A DNA stretch of 64,000 nucleotides, taken from the NCBI GenBank assembly GCA_032718475.1, contig JAUCBJ010004935.1:1-64000 (forward strand). The letters run 5' to 3'. The position numbers and the translations under genes were made by a program. This DNA comes from Nemertoderma westbladi. Lineage: Eukaryota; Xenacoelomorpha; Nemertodermatida; Nemertodermatidae. The stretch's first letter is position 1. Every line of letters begins with the position of its first letter. Below the pieces are notes generated by a model, which had not been told where the DNA came from, made no database searches, and worked only from the letters and a program-made list of their open reading frames with translations. Positions 22,575 through 33,052 of the stretch are shown piece by piece.

Positions 22575-25558
22575 CAAAGAGGTCTTGCTTGTCAAAGCTG
22601 AGTCAACTGTTCGACCCCTTAGGTTTTATCAGCCCAATAATACTGCAAGCAAGAATATATATGCGCAGTATCTGGAAAGATGGACTGACATGGGACGAAC
22701 CGATCTCATCCGAACAAGTGGACTTATGGAAAACTTGGGAGGCGCAATTGTCTTCGCTAGAAGATTATTCCATACCCCGGGTGTACTTTCCATTACAGAC
22801 GACATTTCCTGACGACTTAGAATTACATTGTTTTTCCGACGCCAGTGACAACGGCTTTGGAGTGACAGCGTATTTGCGCAGACAAGTAGACTCAGACGAG
22901 TTCGAGGTTTCGCTCATTACTTCTAAGGCTAAAACCATGCCTACTAAGTACATGACGACACCACGCGCTGAACTACAAGCAGCAACCCTGTCAACCACTA
23001 TCATAAACCTTATACAGACGGAATTACAATCAAGTTTACAGATATTTTATTGGACTGACGCGACGTTAGTTTTATTCTATATAAGCAATGACACTCTTGA
23101 ATTTAGGACATTTGTAGCTAACCGTCGTGCGGAAATTTTGGACCGTTCAATAAAGGAAGATTGGCGACATTGTCCCGGACCACAAAATCCAGCTGATATT
23201 GCGTCGCGAGGAATGATACCTGAGGAGTTCTGTAAACCGGAGAACAAGGAATTTTGGCAACATGGACCACAATTCTTGCAAAGAACATCACAACATTGGC
23301 CGCCACTATATGACAATAAGTCTAACACTATCCCTAAGGATGCCGAAATTAAAAAACCAAAGAAAGGGAAAGCAAAGAAAAAGACGACGACGAAACTCAA
23401 TAAAAAACCAAAGGCGAAATGGAAAGATATAACTTCCAAAGTTAAGAACGGAAGACTTGCGAGCCTTTCTCAACCAGACATATCGCCAGACGGTCAACCA
23501 GACATTTTACCAGACATGTCACTAGACGTTTCGCCGGATGTTCCGCGAAACATTTTACCAGACATATCACCAGATGTTCAACCAGACACTAGTAACGTAC
23601 TGACACATAGTAAAGCTGTAGTTTCCCTATTGGAGAGGCCTTCTATTGACAAACTACCAAATTTGACACTCTTGAGTAACCATAAGTACAGTGAAACATC
23701 ATGTATTACAGATGTGGGTAGTACCTATACAAATGAAAATACAGATGTTACTTTGCGCTCAAGAGACATACCAAACTTACAACCTACGGTGATACCTGGG
23801 ATAAATTTCGGCAGAAAGATAAGTTTACCGAAACCCAGTGACCCCATAGAGTTTAAACCACCATTAGGGATCGACTCACAAAGTACCGACAATCAAGGTA
23901 AGAAGACGAAGAAGGACAAATTACTCGTAGACCCGGACGAATCAACAGTCAACAAGGGAATACCTACCGGCGGACCCGTGGGCCCATCTAGTAAAACAAA
24001 ACCTTACAAACTCACCATTGACTTACCTGATGACGTCATAAATATTTACGTCGACCGCATTGTAAACCTGACAGATTCTTGGACAAACGCGTGCCGAAAA
24101 TTAGCGTGGATTGTACGTTTTGTACAATACGTTAAAGGCAAACGCGACTTTACACGTCGACTTACATTAACTGAGATAGACAGATGTGAAATTAAATTAA
24201 TTCGCCATTACCAATTACGATATTTCGCACGCGAATTCACATCTATAAGTCAAGGTCAACCAATCAAGTCGTCACCAATATTGAGTTGGAGTCCGATAAT
24301 TTATAATGGCTTAATTTGTCATAAATCTCGGCTTCAAAACTTTGACTTTAATACTGATTTTAGGTACCCAATAATAATACCGCAACATCACGAATTACAA
24401 CGTGCAATGATACTGGACGCACATTTACATCTGAAACACGCTGGAAGACACCACTGTCTTTCTTACTTACGTAGAAGATTTGTATTAATTAGACCCAGTA
24501 AAGCGTTAAGTTCAGTGACGCGTACGTGTATTATTTGTAAAAAGGTACATTCTAGAATAGGTACCCAGGAAATGAGTGAAATTCCACAAGCACGACTACA
24601 AGCATTCAGACCACCTTTCACAGAGACTGGAATTGACTGCTTTGGTCCCATACATACGAAACGTGGACGTATACTAGTAAAATGCTGGGGACTGATTTTC
24701 ACATGCATGTCCAGTAGGGCAGTTCACATTGAACGCGTGATGGATCTTTCCACCAACGCTTTTATACTAGCATTACGGCGATTTATCACTAGACGCAGAT
24801 TAGTAAAATGCTTGTACTCAGACCAAGGTACAAACTTTGTTGGTGCTCGAAATGAAATTGCTAGAGCCTTTAAGAAGTTAGATCATGATCAAATTTCAAA
24901 CAAACTACGTCCTTACAAGATTATTTGGAAATTTAATCCTCCAGATAGTCCATGGAGAGGCGGAGTCTGGGAGAGACTGATAAGATCTATCAAAACAGCC
25001 ATGGCAAAGGTCATTCCAGTACACCACATCTTGACAGACAACCAACTGACCACATTGTTTGTTGAAATCGAGGCAATACTAAATACAAGACCAATAGTAT
25101 TAGTACCCGATGACAAACAATCCCAATTTGCTTTAACACCTGCACACCTGCTAATGCAGGCACCGACAACATTGACACCTATTTCTATTCCAATAGAAGG
25201 CGATAGCTACGGTAGAAAAGCGTGGAAAATCACGCAACTACTGGCTAACAAATTCTGGGAAATATGGCAAAACCATTATTTGCCCTCTATTTCTGCCAGA
25301 ACAAACTGGTACAATAATACCCGCGCATTAAAGCCGGGAGATCATGTGCTGTTAGCAGAAGTGAATTTAAAAAGACGCTTCTGGATAACAGGTGTAATTT
25401 TAGACACACACCCATCTATGGATGGAGTGACAAAAACTGTGACGGTACGGACAATTGACGGTCGTACAGTAGATAGACCAACTCAACGTCTCGTACTTCT
25501 AGAAGAGACTCGGAACGAGTCTGGAGACTACAAATCTCCAACTAATGTTAGTAAATAA
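22505..25558 (+). pseudogene. inner BEL RNase H, Lys/Pro-Asp linker and integrase
   Basis: About 1,000 uninterrupted codons. RT C-terminus (KLSQLFDPLGFISP, about 22592) is followed by RNase H (LHCFSDASDNGFG, about 22824; FYWTDATLVLFY, about 23047). A linker of roughly 230 residues (about 23350-24030) is lysine-rich at first and then repeats PD-I/V-S/L-PD units; it is much longer than the equivalent in the minus-strand BEL. Integrase follows: zinc motif with HAGRHHCL and CIICKK (about 24435-24540), catalytic core GIDCFGP (about 24631), YSDQGTNFVGARNEI (about 24815) and WERLIRS (about 24969). It ends in a conserved C-terminal domain. Integrates the element DNA. The N-terminal residues of this span overlap the RT frame because of the frameshift. 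Confidence 0.85.
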
Positions 25559-26217
25559 TAAGGAGTTTACAAATAGATTTCCACGTACCTGTACACTGTA
25601 GTAAAGACAGCGGTAGAATTCCATTGTCTTTATATGTGAACATTGAGGGTAGTACCCTTATGTGTCACATAGGAGCGGGATTTGTAGGTAAAAGAAATGG
25701 AATTCTACTTGGAACTCACAATATTGAGACATTTTCGAAATTTTAGACAATCCATTTTGGATTTGAAAAATTTTAAAATTTTCTCCAGTGAATAGATTTC
25801 AGGGTACAGTCGGGTGGAACTTAAAATTAGAGAAACAAGAGAACGGAAGACTCGCGAGTCTTTCTTAAATTTAATTAAATTTTACACGGTCTTGTTTCAA
25901 TAAGTTACGTCAAAAATAGACTTCCCTATATTTATTACTAATTCTTGATTGCTTATTTTCTGATAATAGTTTGGGATCAAAAGGTGAGTATTTTAGACTC
26001 ACAGCCCGTTTAGCCCAAAATCGTTTTTATTTTGGCAAAAATTTAGATAAGAAACAGTGTGTCATTAAAAAAACCTTAGATCTTAGGCTATGGGTAGGAG
26101 GTTAGAGCGTTGTCGAGCCCAAAGGGCAGACGAAAACTCTCACATCTCCTCACAACTAACAATAAACTCTGTTGTATTCCCTCTAGTAGCAATGATTATG
26201 TAACTATACTTCCAATA
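25559..26217 (+). other. spacer between inner BEL pol and third ORF
   Basis: 660 bp, AT-rich, with no open frame of note. It contains the best copy of the 20-bp near-palindrome (25845-25864). No splice acceptor or promoter can be assigned with confidence. A frame without ATG opens from 26110. Confidence 0.6.
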
Positions 26218-29200
26218 ATGGCGAAGGGGATACATGGAGAGCCGAGATGGGGATACGATATCCAAGAGGAAGCAGCAGCTCCATTTGAAAGATTCGGTGC
26301 AAAGGATTACACTATATTCGGAATAAAGGATTTATCAGAAAGTACAGCGAAACTCGCAAAGACTAAATATGACTCGAACGTATTAAAAAGAAGGCAGAAC
26401 GCGCTAAACGAAAGAATCAAAGCGTTACGTAAAACCTTCAACGAACTTTACCCGTATGATGCCTTATGTGATACGGGAGATATTAGTGAAGACCCCGATA
26501 CCAAAATAAGTCGTTTGTATCATATCATGCAATACCTGAAAGCAGATGAACCTATGCCTGCGGTACGCGATGAATTCGATGGAATGCATCTTTACAGACG
26601 AACTCGAGGAGACAAAGGAAGCCTTTTCAGTTTACAAACTTTATTATAAATGTGGTGCTTGTATGCGCGAACAACAAAAGGCGATTCCGATGCGTTTGAA
26701 TAAGAAAAATCCCAAACCGATATTGGCGAGGTGTTTGAACCATCAACAACTACGCTACCAGGAAGGAGGGTATCCTTTATCGAATCCGTATCATTCATTT
26801 GCTATGAGTGGACCAAAGGCGGGAGAAATTGTCGTTTACCCACCTAAGATTGTTGAACCCGATGCATTCGAACTTACGCTGGATGAGGAGACTCAGTCAA
26901 CCCACGAAAAGAAAGAAGCTCTTAGCCTATACAGAGCCTATAAGGCTTTCGAGAAAGGTGAGATGGAAGAATGGGGCGGAAGACTCGCGAGCCTACCTTA
27001 CCATTGGACGTCACACGATCAAACTTCAGCTAAGGAGATGACACCGGAAATCTTCGAAAGTATAAACTTTGCTCAAAACGTTATTCAGAGACTACAGATT
27101 GCATCCCCGGAAAGGACAAGAGAAATGCAACCGCGTAGTACTTCGACCACGAAACCATTGAGTATGACACCCAATTACCCTATTAGTATACCAGTCAGAG
27201 AAGATACGACGTATGAAATACCTATCGTGGATCATCCGGAAATCATTTCAAACTTGGAGTTTCTTCCTGCAGTTGCTCTAAGCGATATGGTTAAGATATA
27301 TGATTTACGTAGACATATTACGCAAAAGGTTGTGCATAATGTTCCGCCTCATATTCAAGACTTTAGGGAACTAGATAGAGCTGGCGCTGATATAGCTCCG
27401 AGTAATCTAAAAGGATATTTGACCAGAACAATTCGCTTATAGATTGGAACAGGAACCTTTGAGTCAGATACAGACATCGCTACGAACTGGCAAGGTAAAG
27501 TCATTCGTTTCAAGGATGAGAGGGATATAGAGAAGATTTGGCAACCTTCGGAAGAATTGATGGACGAATGGAACAGAACGTTTAGATCATTTCAAGAAAA
27601 TGGTTACATGTTTTATGACAACGAGGGCGGCAGCCATCAACAAAGTCTGACTTCCAAGACTATACAAATTAGAGTGGCAGACGGAGTCTTGCACGTTTTT
27701 AGTAGACAAAGAAGCGACAAACGGATGCTGATACCTCCAGCAAATACAAAGCGACACCATCTCATCACTAATATAGTAAAGAAGATGGACCAAGCTTGCA
27801 ATATCGACGCTAGGATGCTACCGAAGATGGTAAGAAATATTATTTTGGATAAAACCGTTGTAAAGATTGGATCAGGAGTGAGAGAGGACTTAATCAGCGT
27901 CTTCGCCGGCATGACGGACAGTGACGACTGATTGCCGACACCTTACGTCAACACTCGACCTCTTATACTGTGGTCTATAGAACAAGGATTTTTCCGTGAG
28001 TATGATACTCAGAAAACCGGAACTGGATACATCTCCTACCTAATGTTTAATTGGGATTACAAGGAAAGTAAGAGAACCAAGTATATCGAAACTTATGGAG
28101 AAGGTGATACTCCGGATATAAACGAGTTTGAATCACAGCTCAAATGGAGAGGATGCGTGTATTGGGCTATTACGTCATCTCCAAGAGCGGTCCTACAATA
28201 TTATTTAGCGATAGAGTCATCAGTGAATGTTTGCCTAGTCGCCGACATTGTGTCTCGGACTCTCAAAAGACATCCACTTTGTCTCGGAGAAGATCATACG
28301 TTCTACGCAAAAGGGATAATTCATACTGACGTGTTTAGACGATTTCTCGAACCCTTCTACAATTCCGACGCTCAGTGCAATGCCTTTACTCGAGCAGGAT
28401 TTAGTATATTTCGAGACGTGTATCTTCGCTGTGTGGGATCTCTTATCGAAAGACCATCTATGTTTACATTGTTACCCTATGAAGGAGAACGTATCGTGGA
28501 GATTACCGACAAATCACAGCAGACGCGCGCGCCTATCGGTCACTTAGGTGATGATTTTGAAGTAATGACAACCGTTGATGATCCTCTAGAGGAACGTCTT
28601 GAGATTGAAATGAACCTCCCGAAGAAATCCCAGACAGAGATTCGACAACTTGAAGCAACAGATGCTGTAGTTTGCATACAACCTTCTGAAACATACCAAC
28701 CTGTAGATCCAGACGACTACGACTATAGTGTGGGAGGAAGCGCTCGACCAATTGGAGATCTTATATATGAGGGAGTGTGGTACCCTGCCAATACAATGTG
28801 TGGTAAATGTGGTGTCGCTGGACATCATTCGACAAAGTGCAGTGGAAAGCACATTACTACGACTCAACTAATCTGTGGATGGCATGGAGATCAAGGGTCC
28901 CATACATTTTATACTTGCAGGAGATTTATGGCTCAATGCACCTATTATAATATAAAGGGACATAGAGCATCTGAATGTCAATTACGAGACATACCTTACG
29001 AACGCGAATCTGTAAAACTTGTGAGAAAACTATTTGACGAATGGGAAGATTTAGCTGATGAACATGTATTGGCGCAAAGAAGACGATTCCCAATGAGAGC
29101 ACATCTTGGATTTTGGGCGGTAAACCCTCAAACTATGATGTCGGAAGAATATATCTCCGCTATGCCCCAATATGATGAACTTATCGAGGTAGTCGATATC

Positions 29201-29221
29201 AAATCGGATAGCATATCATAG
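26218..29221 (+). pseudogene. third ORF of inner BEL: large unknown protein with zinc knuckles
   Basis: Not recognised as a known domain overall. First ATG 26218 (MAKGIHGEP); the frame shifts once near 26580, then one frame runs to 29221 with only two stops (27440, 27929). About 1,000 codons. The first part has a basic helical stretch (LKRRQNALNERIKALRK). Near the end are three Cys/His modules: CX2CX4HX4C (28799-28840), CX2HX5HX4C (about 28873-28917) and CX2YX4HX4C (28937-28978, one Cys replaced by Tyr). The first is a textbook retroviral zinc knuckle, so RNA or DNA binding is likely. No signal peptide or membrane segment is evident, which argues against an envelope gene. It contains one copy of the 20-bp motif (26978), which ties it to this element. 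Confidence 0.7.
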
Positions 29222-29919
29222 TCGGATAGCAAATACGCGAGTATTTGCTACAGATTCATTCCGATAATAATAATACATGGAACTTCCAGAAAGTCATCAA
29301 TCGTATCACATATGGTGAATTCGATCGGTTTCGAACAGAAAAGCGAAACAAAGGAGCTTGGTTAACCGTCGCATGGGCGTACCGAGCCGCTTTCTACCAT
29401 AAACGTATACGAGCGAGCGTATTTGAGGAAGAGGAGATCCTAGAGGCGACCAACATACCAGCCACTCCGGTTGCGCCGTCTGCACGTCACCCTCGGGAGG
29501 ACAAACAGAATAGGATCATAAGGGTTCAGAAAGTGAGCCAACAATTAAAGAAAACTATCAACATTAAAGAACGCAAGGGAAATGAACTGACTATTCGAGT
29601 TACTCGGGATACAGTGTCACTTCCCAGAGAACCGCAAAGAGGATCGGGACATATACCAGCTGATCAAAGGGGGGCGCAAGTTTCTCTTGGGTCTGCGTCG
29701 TCCGCTTCCCGCGCGTTCCCAGACGTTTTACCAACTGTAGACACAACCGGTCGATCACGAGGAGTCGGTCGAGGATTTGGGATGCCTAATAGACGAGCAT
29801 GTGAGGAAATGGTCGCACCATCTCCCAACGTCCAAGGTAAACTAGTGACTCGCCCCACAATTCCCATACCGCGAGCAAAGTCACCTGCACGCAGTTTTCG
29901 AGGACGCGGCAGGGCTTGA
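29222..29919 (+). pseudogene. third ORF, C-terminal RG-rich part
   Basis: An open frame of about 225 codons in another register, directly after the stop at 29221. No ATG is near its start, so it is probably the continuation of the preceding protein after a frameshift. It is basic (FRTEKRNKGAW, KKTINIKERKG), then low-complexity Pro/Ser, and ends in GRSRGVGRGFG and SFRGRGRA. RG-rich tails are common in RNA-binding proteins. It may instead be a separate small ORF. Confidence 0.6.
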
Positions 29920-30743
29920 TCCACCAAGCGGTAAAAGGGAGGGCAAGGGTGGACGGAAGACTCGTGAGCCTTTCTTATTGTTTATGTAATTTGTATTGCT
30001 TATGTAATTTCTATTGTTTCGAACTTATGCAATTTATTTTATATTTAGAAAGATTTATATTTAGAAAGATTTATATTTAGAAAGTTTTGTATTTGAAAGC
30101 GTTATATTTTATATTTGTGATTATTCCGAACTTATGCAATTTATACTGTTTCGAATATTATGCAATTTATATCTTATAAGCAGTATTTTGTATTTGCAGT
30201 GAAATAGAAGGCAAGAGTAGACGGAAGACTCGTGAGCCTTTCTTATGATTTCATTTGTAAATCGTTATATTTTGTAATTAGAAAGTTTTTATATTTAGAA
30301 AGTTTGTACTTAGAGAGACTCATATTTGTAATTATTCCGAACTTATGCAATTTATCTTTAGGCACGAAAGTATTTGTATTTGTAATTATTTGAATTTATG
30401 CAATATTTGAGATGCAATAGTAGACGGAAGACTCGCGAGCCTTTCTTAAGATTTCATTTATTTGTATGGGTAATTATTTGAATTTATGCAATATTGAGAT
30501 GCAATAGATTTATATTGGTGAATTTAATTTAGATTTATATTGTACCTACTTAATAAGGCCTTAAATATGTAAAGTTTGAATTTGTAATTATTTTGTACCA
30601 AATTATTACATAGAAAGGAAGTATTATTGTTTGAGATTTAATTTGTAAATATGTAGGTACGCCCCAAGTATTCCATAATTTGATTTGTTATTGGTGAAAA
30701 CCGTATATTTTATGTACGATAATATCCTGTTTTCATGGAGCGG
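29920..30743 (+). other. 3' non-coding region of inner BEL
   Basis: A T/A-rich stretch with repeats of ATTTAGAAAG and CTTATGCAATTTAT. Three copies of the 20-bp near-palindrome (29955, 30223, 30426) are each preceded by TGGACG or TAGACG. A short purine tract (GGAGCGG, 30737-30743) abuts the 3' LTR and is a weak polypurine-tract candidate. Confidence 0.75.
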
Positions 30744-32617
30744 TATAGAATTATATCCTCATAAAAGCCGTGGATTTTCAAAATTATATTTTGTTGGAAT
30801 AAACTTGTTATAAAGATTACATTAAGTCCTCATTTGCATTTACTATAGCTATTTGTATAACATTGTTTAAGTGGTTCAGTAGCTCAGTCGGTTATGCGCT
30901 GGAAAATCGTTCAGTAGGTGTCGAGTTCGAATCCTAGCAAGTGCGAATTATTTTTTGTGCTAAATTTCAACTCATTCAAATTAACCGCTACGATTTAATT
31001 GCATCTGCTTAAGGTAGATTAACCAATATGATTGCAGTTATCTGATAGTAACCAATGTCGTGCAAGATATGTGTTTGCTGGACCAATGATTATCTTTAAA
31101 ACCCAATATAACTCATAGAACATTCTCGATTGATTGCAGCACTAATTTGCTATAAAAGGTGCGATTTGTTCATTAGTTATTATCTAGTAACCATTCTAGT
31201 AACCATTCTAGTAACCATTCTATCTATTAGTTATCTTTATTAGTTATCGTTTAATTTTGTAATAAAGTTAGAAGTATTCGCTATATCTGCCCATTTTATC
31301 ATGTTTCACGACGGTGAACACAACTGAGGAACAGGATGGCAGGCTAGACATCGGGCCGCGGCAATAGACGAGAACATCGGAGGAATGTAGGAAGGAGACA
31401 ACCCGCAATATTATCCTTAGTTATTCGCCCATTGCCTGAAGGTTAGACAGCGTTCGATGCCTTGGTACCTAAGCGTAAGACCTAAGATCGAAGGTAGAGG
31501 TATTGACACGCTGTGCGCCAAAATTACATTTAGGGACTGTACTGTCTTAATTCAGAGAAAAACCCGCAGTAAGCCTTCATATTCCTACGGGGGGAGAGAG
31601 AGAGTAGAGCAGGTATAGAGATACTAGTACTCAGATAGGACGCAGGCACACCGGTATAAGGCATACACATTGGTAGGGTGCAGCAAGCTGTATGCCTAAC
31701 TCATTTGCTAGGTACAGGTGCGTCGGTGATTCATTTGTAGTACAACGGTGTCTATTATTTGCGTTGGAACTTGTAGGCCAAGAGGTTACTGTGTTTTTAC
31801 CTGAATTGGGATTGTACCGTTCAGGCGGTAGGGCAGTTTACCACTAGGCGAATATAAATTAAGGCCATTAGGGATACTAACACCTACCGTGTCCCCGCCG
31901 ACGTCCTGATAAGAAGTTGCCGTGCCCACCTAGGCAACCAAAATTCTAGATAGGAAGCCAGGCCAGATATTTGTAACTGTACGCCTACTGTAGCAAACTA
32001 ACACATTTTCTTCTTAGTATTAGGGACCTGGTAAGTAAACTGCCGAATTCTGGGCGTAGTATTAACCTTTATGCCTGAATTTGAGTCCTGGAAGTACACA
32101 AAAGGGGAAGGAGCCTTATCATTTGTGAGTATTGGACCTACAAGCCATAAAATTGGGGTATTTATAAAATACACCAGACCCAGTAATTATATATATGAAG
32201 GATTTAAAACTGATTTTGACTGTTGGAATTAAGATACACGCGCGTTAGAAATTATTTACACCTCAAAATATATAAAATAATTTTTGTCCTTACTGCGCTT
32301 TGGCCGCTAGTTAGACATTTAGCTAGCAACTCTCACCCAACCCATATAAATCACACCGCGGCAAAGTATACGAGCGCCCTTAGTCCGTCAGTGAGTCAGC
32401 TCGATTTTAGGATGCGATGCGCGGGATTTTGTTTTACCAAAGTTTGTCCGTTCGTAGACTGTCTTCTGCCTCACCGGTTATAAGAGACCGATTCTGCAAT
32501 AGGTTTGCTTACTTAGAGTTTACTGTTTTGGTGAGAAGGTCGGATTTATGCTTTGATTCACAGACTCTACAGTATGATATTGCAGGATTTGTGTATTTGG
32601 TACGTCTCTTCCATTTA
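30744..32617 (+). repeat. 3' LTR of inner BEL
   Basis: 1874 bp, starting TATAGAATTATATCC and ending CTCTTCCATTTA, followed by the duplication ATAAA. It has the empty TTAA site (32204-32207) where the 5' LTR carries the fold-back element. Confidence 0.92.
30871..30946 (+). other. tRNA-like pol III module in 3' LTR
   Basis: Counterpart of 13243-13317 with three base differences. A box-like TAGCTCAGTCGG and B box-like GAGTTCGAATCC are both retained. Confidence 0.65.
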
Positions 32618-32622
32618 ATAAA

Positions 32623-33052
32623 GGTATAATATAGTTGATATAGCACAGTTGAATGGATTACACGGTTACCGATAGATAAGTATTACATGTGATGGCGGTA
32701 GCGGACAGTGATAGAAGTCACCGTTCCACCCTACTGAACTGACTGAGTAAACTGAATGAATGTTGCATCGACCGGTAATATATATTGCACGGTTTGGCCT
32801 TGTTACAGTACCTAGTCGATGCTTCCCCCCTGATTGGCTGATATCCCTGTTGGCGCCCTTTGGAGTGTTTCCCTTCACTCCCGCTATTCTCTCTCTTTCA
32901 GGGGCATGGCCCCTGACCCTTATTGTGTGTTTCTCTCCTTCCCACTCTATTGGGGTGACACGAGGTTGATATTGGTAATCAACCTCGTGCTCCCAATATT
33001 GCTCAACGGCTCACTTTATGGGTTTGTGTTAGCGGAATTGGATAAGCTAACA
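32623..33052 (-). repeat. reverse-oriented LTR of a related BEL family
   Basis: Read on the minus strand from 33052 it begins TGTTAGCTTATCCAATTCCG and parallels the outer LTR (TGTAAGCGG..CAATTCCGCC), then GAGCAATATT, a hairpin in the same position, and a similar GGTAACC region near the other end. It is clearly homologous but strongly diverged. Its 3' end may extend across the inner BEL to about 13096 (TGTTCGG on the plus strand), which would make it a solo LTR split by the inner BEL. No target duplication could be confirmed. Confidence 0.7.
32959..32989 (-). promoter_or_regulatory. LTR hairpin, covarying homologue
   Basis: CACGAGGTTGAT (32959-32970), loop ATTGGTA, ATCAACCTCGTG (32978-32989). 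The 12-bp stem sits at the same LTR position as the outer-BEL hairpin, and two stem positions differ with their partners changed too. Confidence 0.75.

Larger units (their letters stand above)
17050..30445 (+). repeat. dispersed 20-bp near-palindrome, 11 copies in inner BEL
   Basis: Consensus GGAAGACTYGYGAGYCTWYC, all in the same orientation. Starts: 17050, 18786, 18870, 18954, 21423, 23450, 25845, 26978, 29955, 30223 and 30426. The core AGACTCGCGAGTCT at 25847-25860 is a perfect 14-bp palindrome. Copies at 21423, 23450 and 26978 are read as GRLASL; the copy at 17050 is read in another frame as KTREPT; four lie in non-coding DNA. The three near 18.8 kb belong to a tandem repeat. Conservation independent of reading frame argues for a DNA- or RNA-level role. 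Confidence 0.85.
13116..32617 (+). mobile_element. inner BEL/Pao element with a third ORF, 19.5 kb
   Basis: LTRs are 13116-16116 (with a 1127-bp insertion) and 30744-32617. After removing the insertion plus one TTAA both LTRs are exactly 1874 bp. The target duplication is ATAAA (13111-13115, 32618-32622). LTR ends are TATAGAATT and TTCCATTTA, so TA/TA instead of the usual TG/CA. Internal order: leader with three hairpins, Gag (16962-20748), Pol (20749-25558), a large extra frame (26218-29919), then a 0.8-kb non-coding stretch. The LTRs differ at 4 of the first 215 bp, less than the outer BEL, which fits the nesting order. Stops and frameshifts make this copy inactive. Confidence 0.88.

Noticed and set aside
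26218-29919. Envelope gene downstream of inner BEL pol
   Set aside because: No signal peptide, membrane anchor, furin-like site or glycosylation-rich ectodomain; zinc knuckles and an RG tail point to a nucleic-acid-binding protein.
13096-33052. Complete solo LTR on the minus strand with target duplication
   Set aside because: The right border is clear but the left border near 13096 is only a guess and I could not match a duplication, so only 32623-33052 is annotated.
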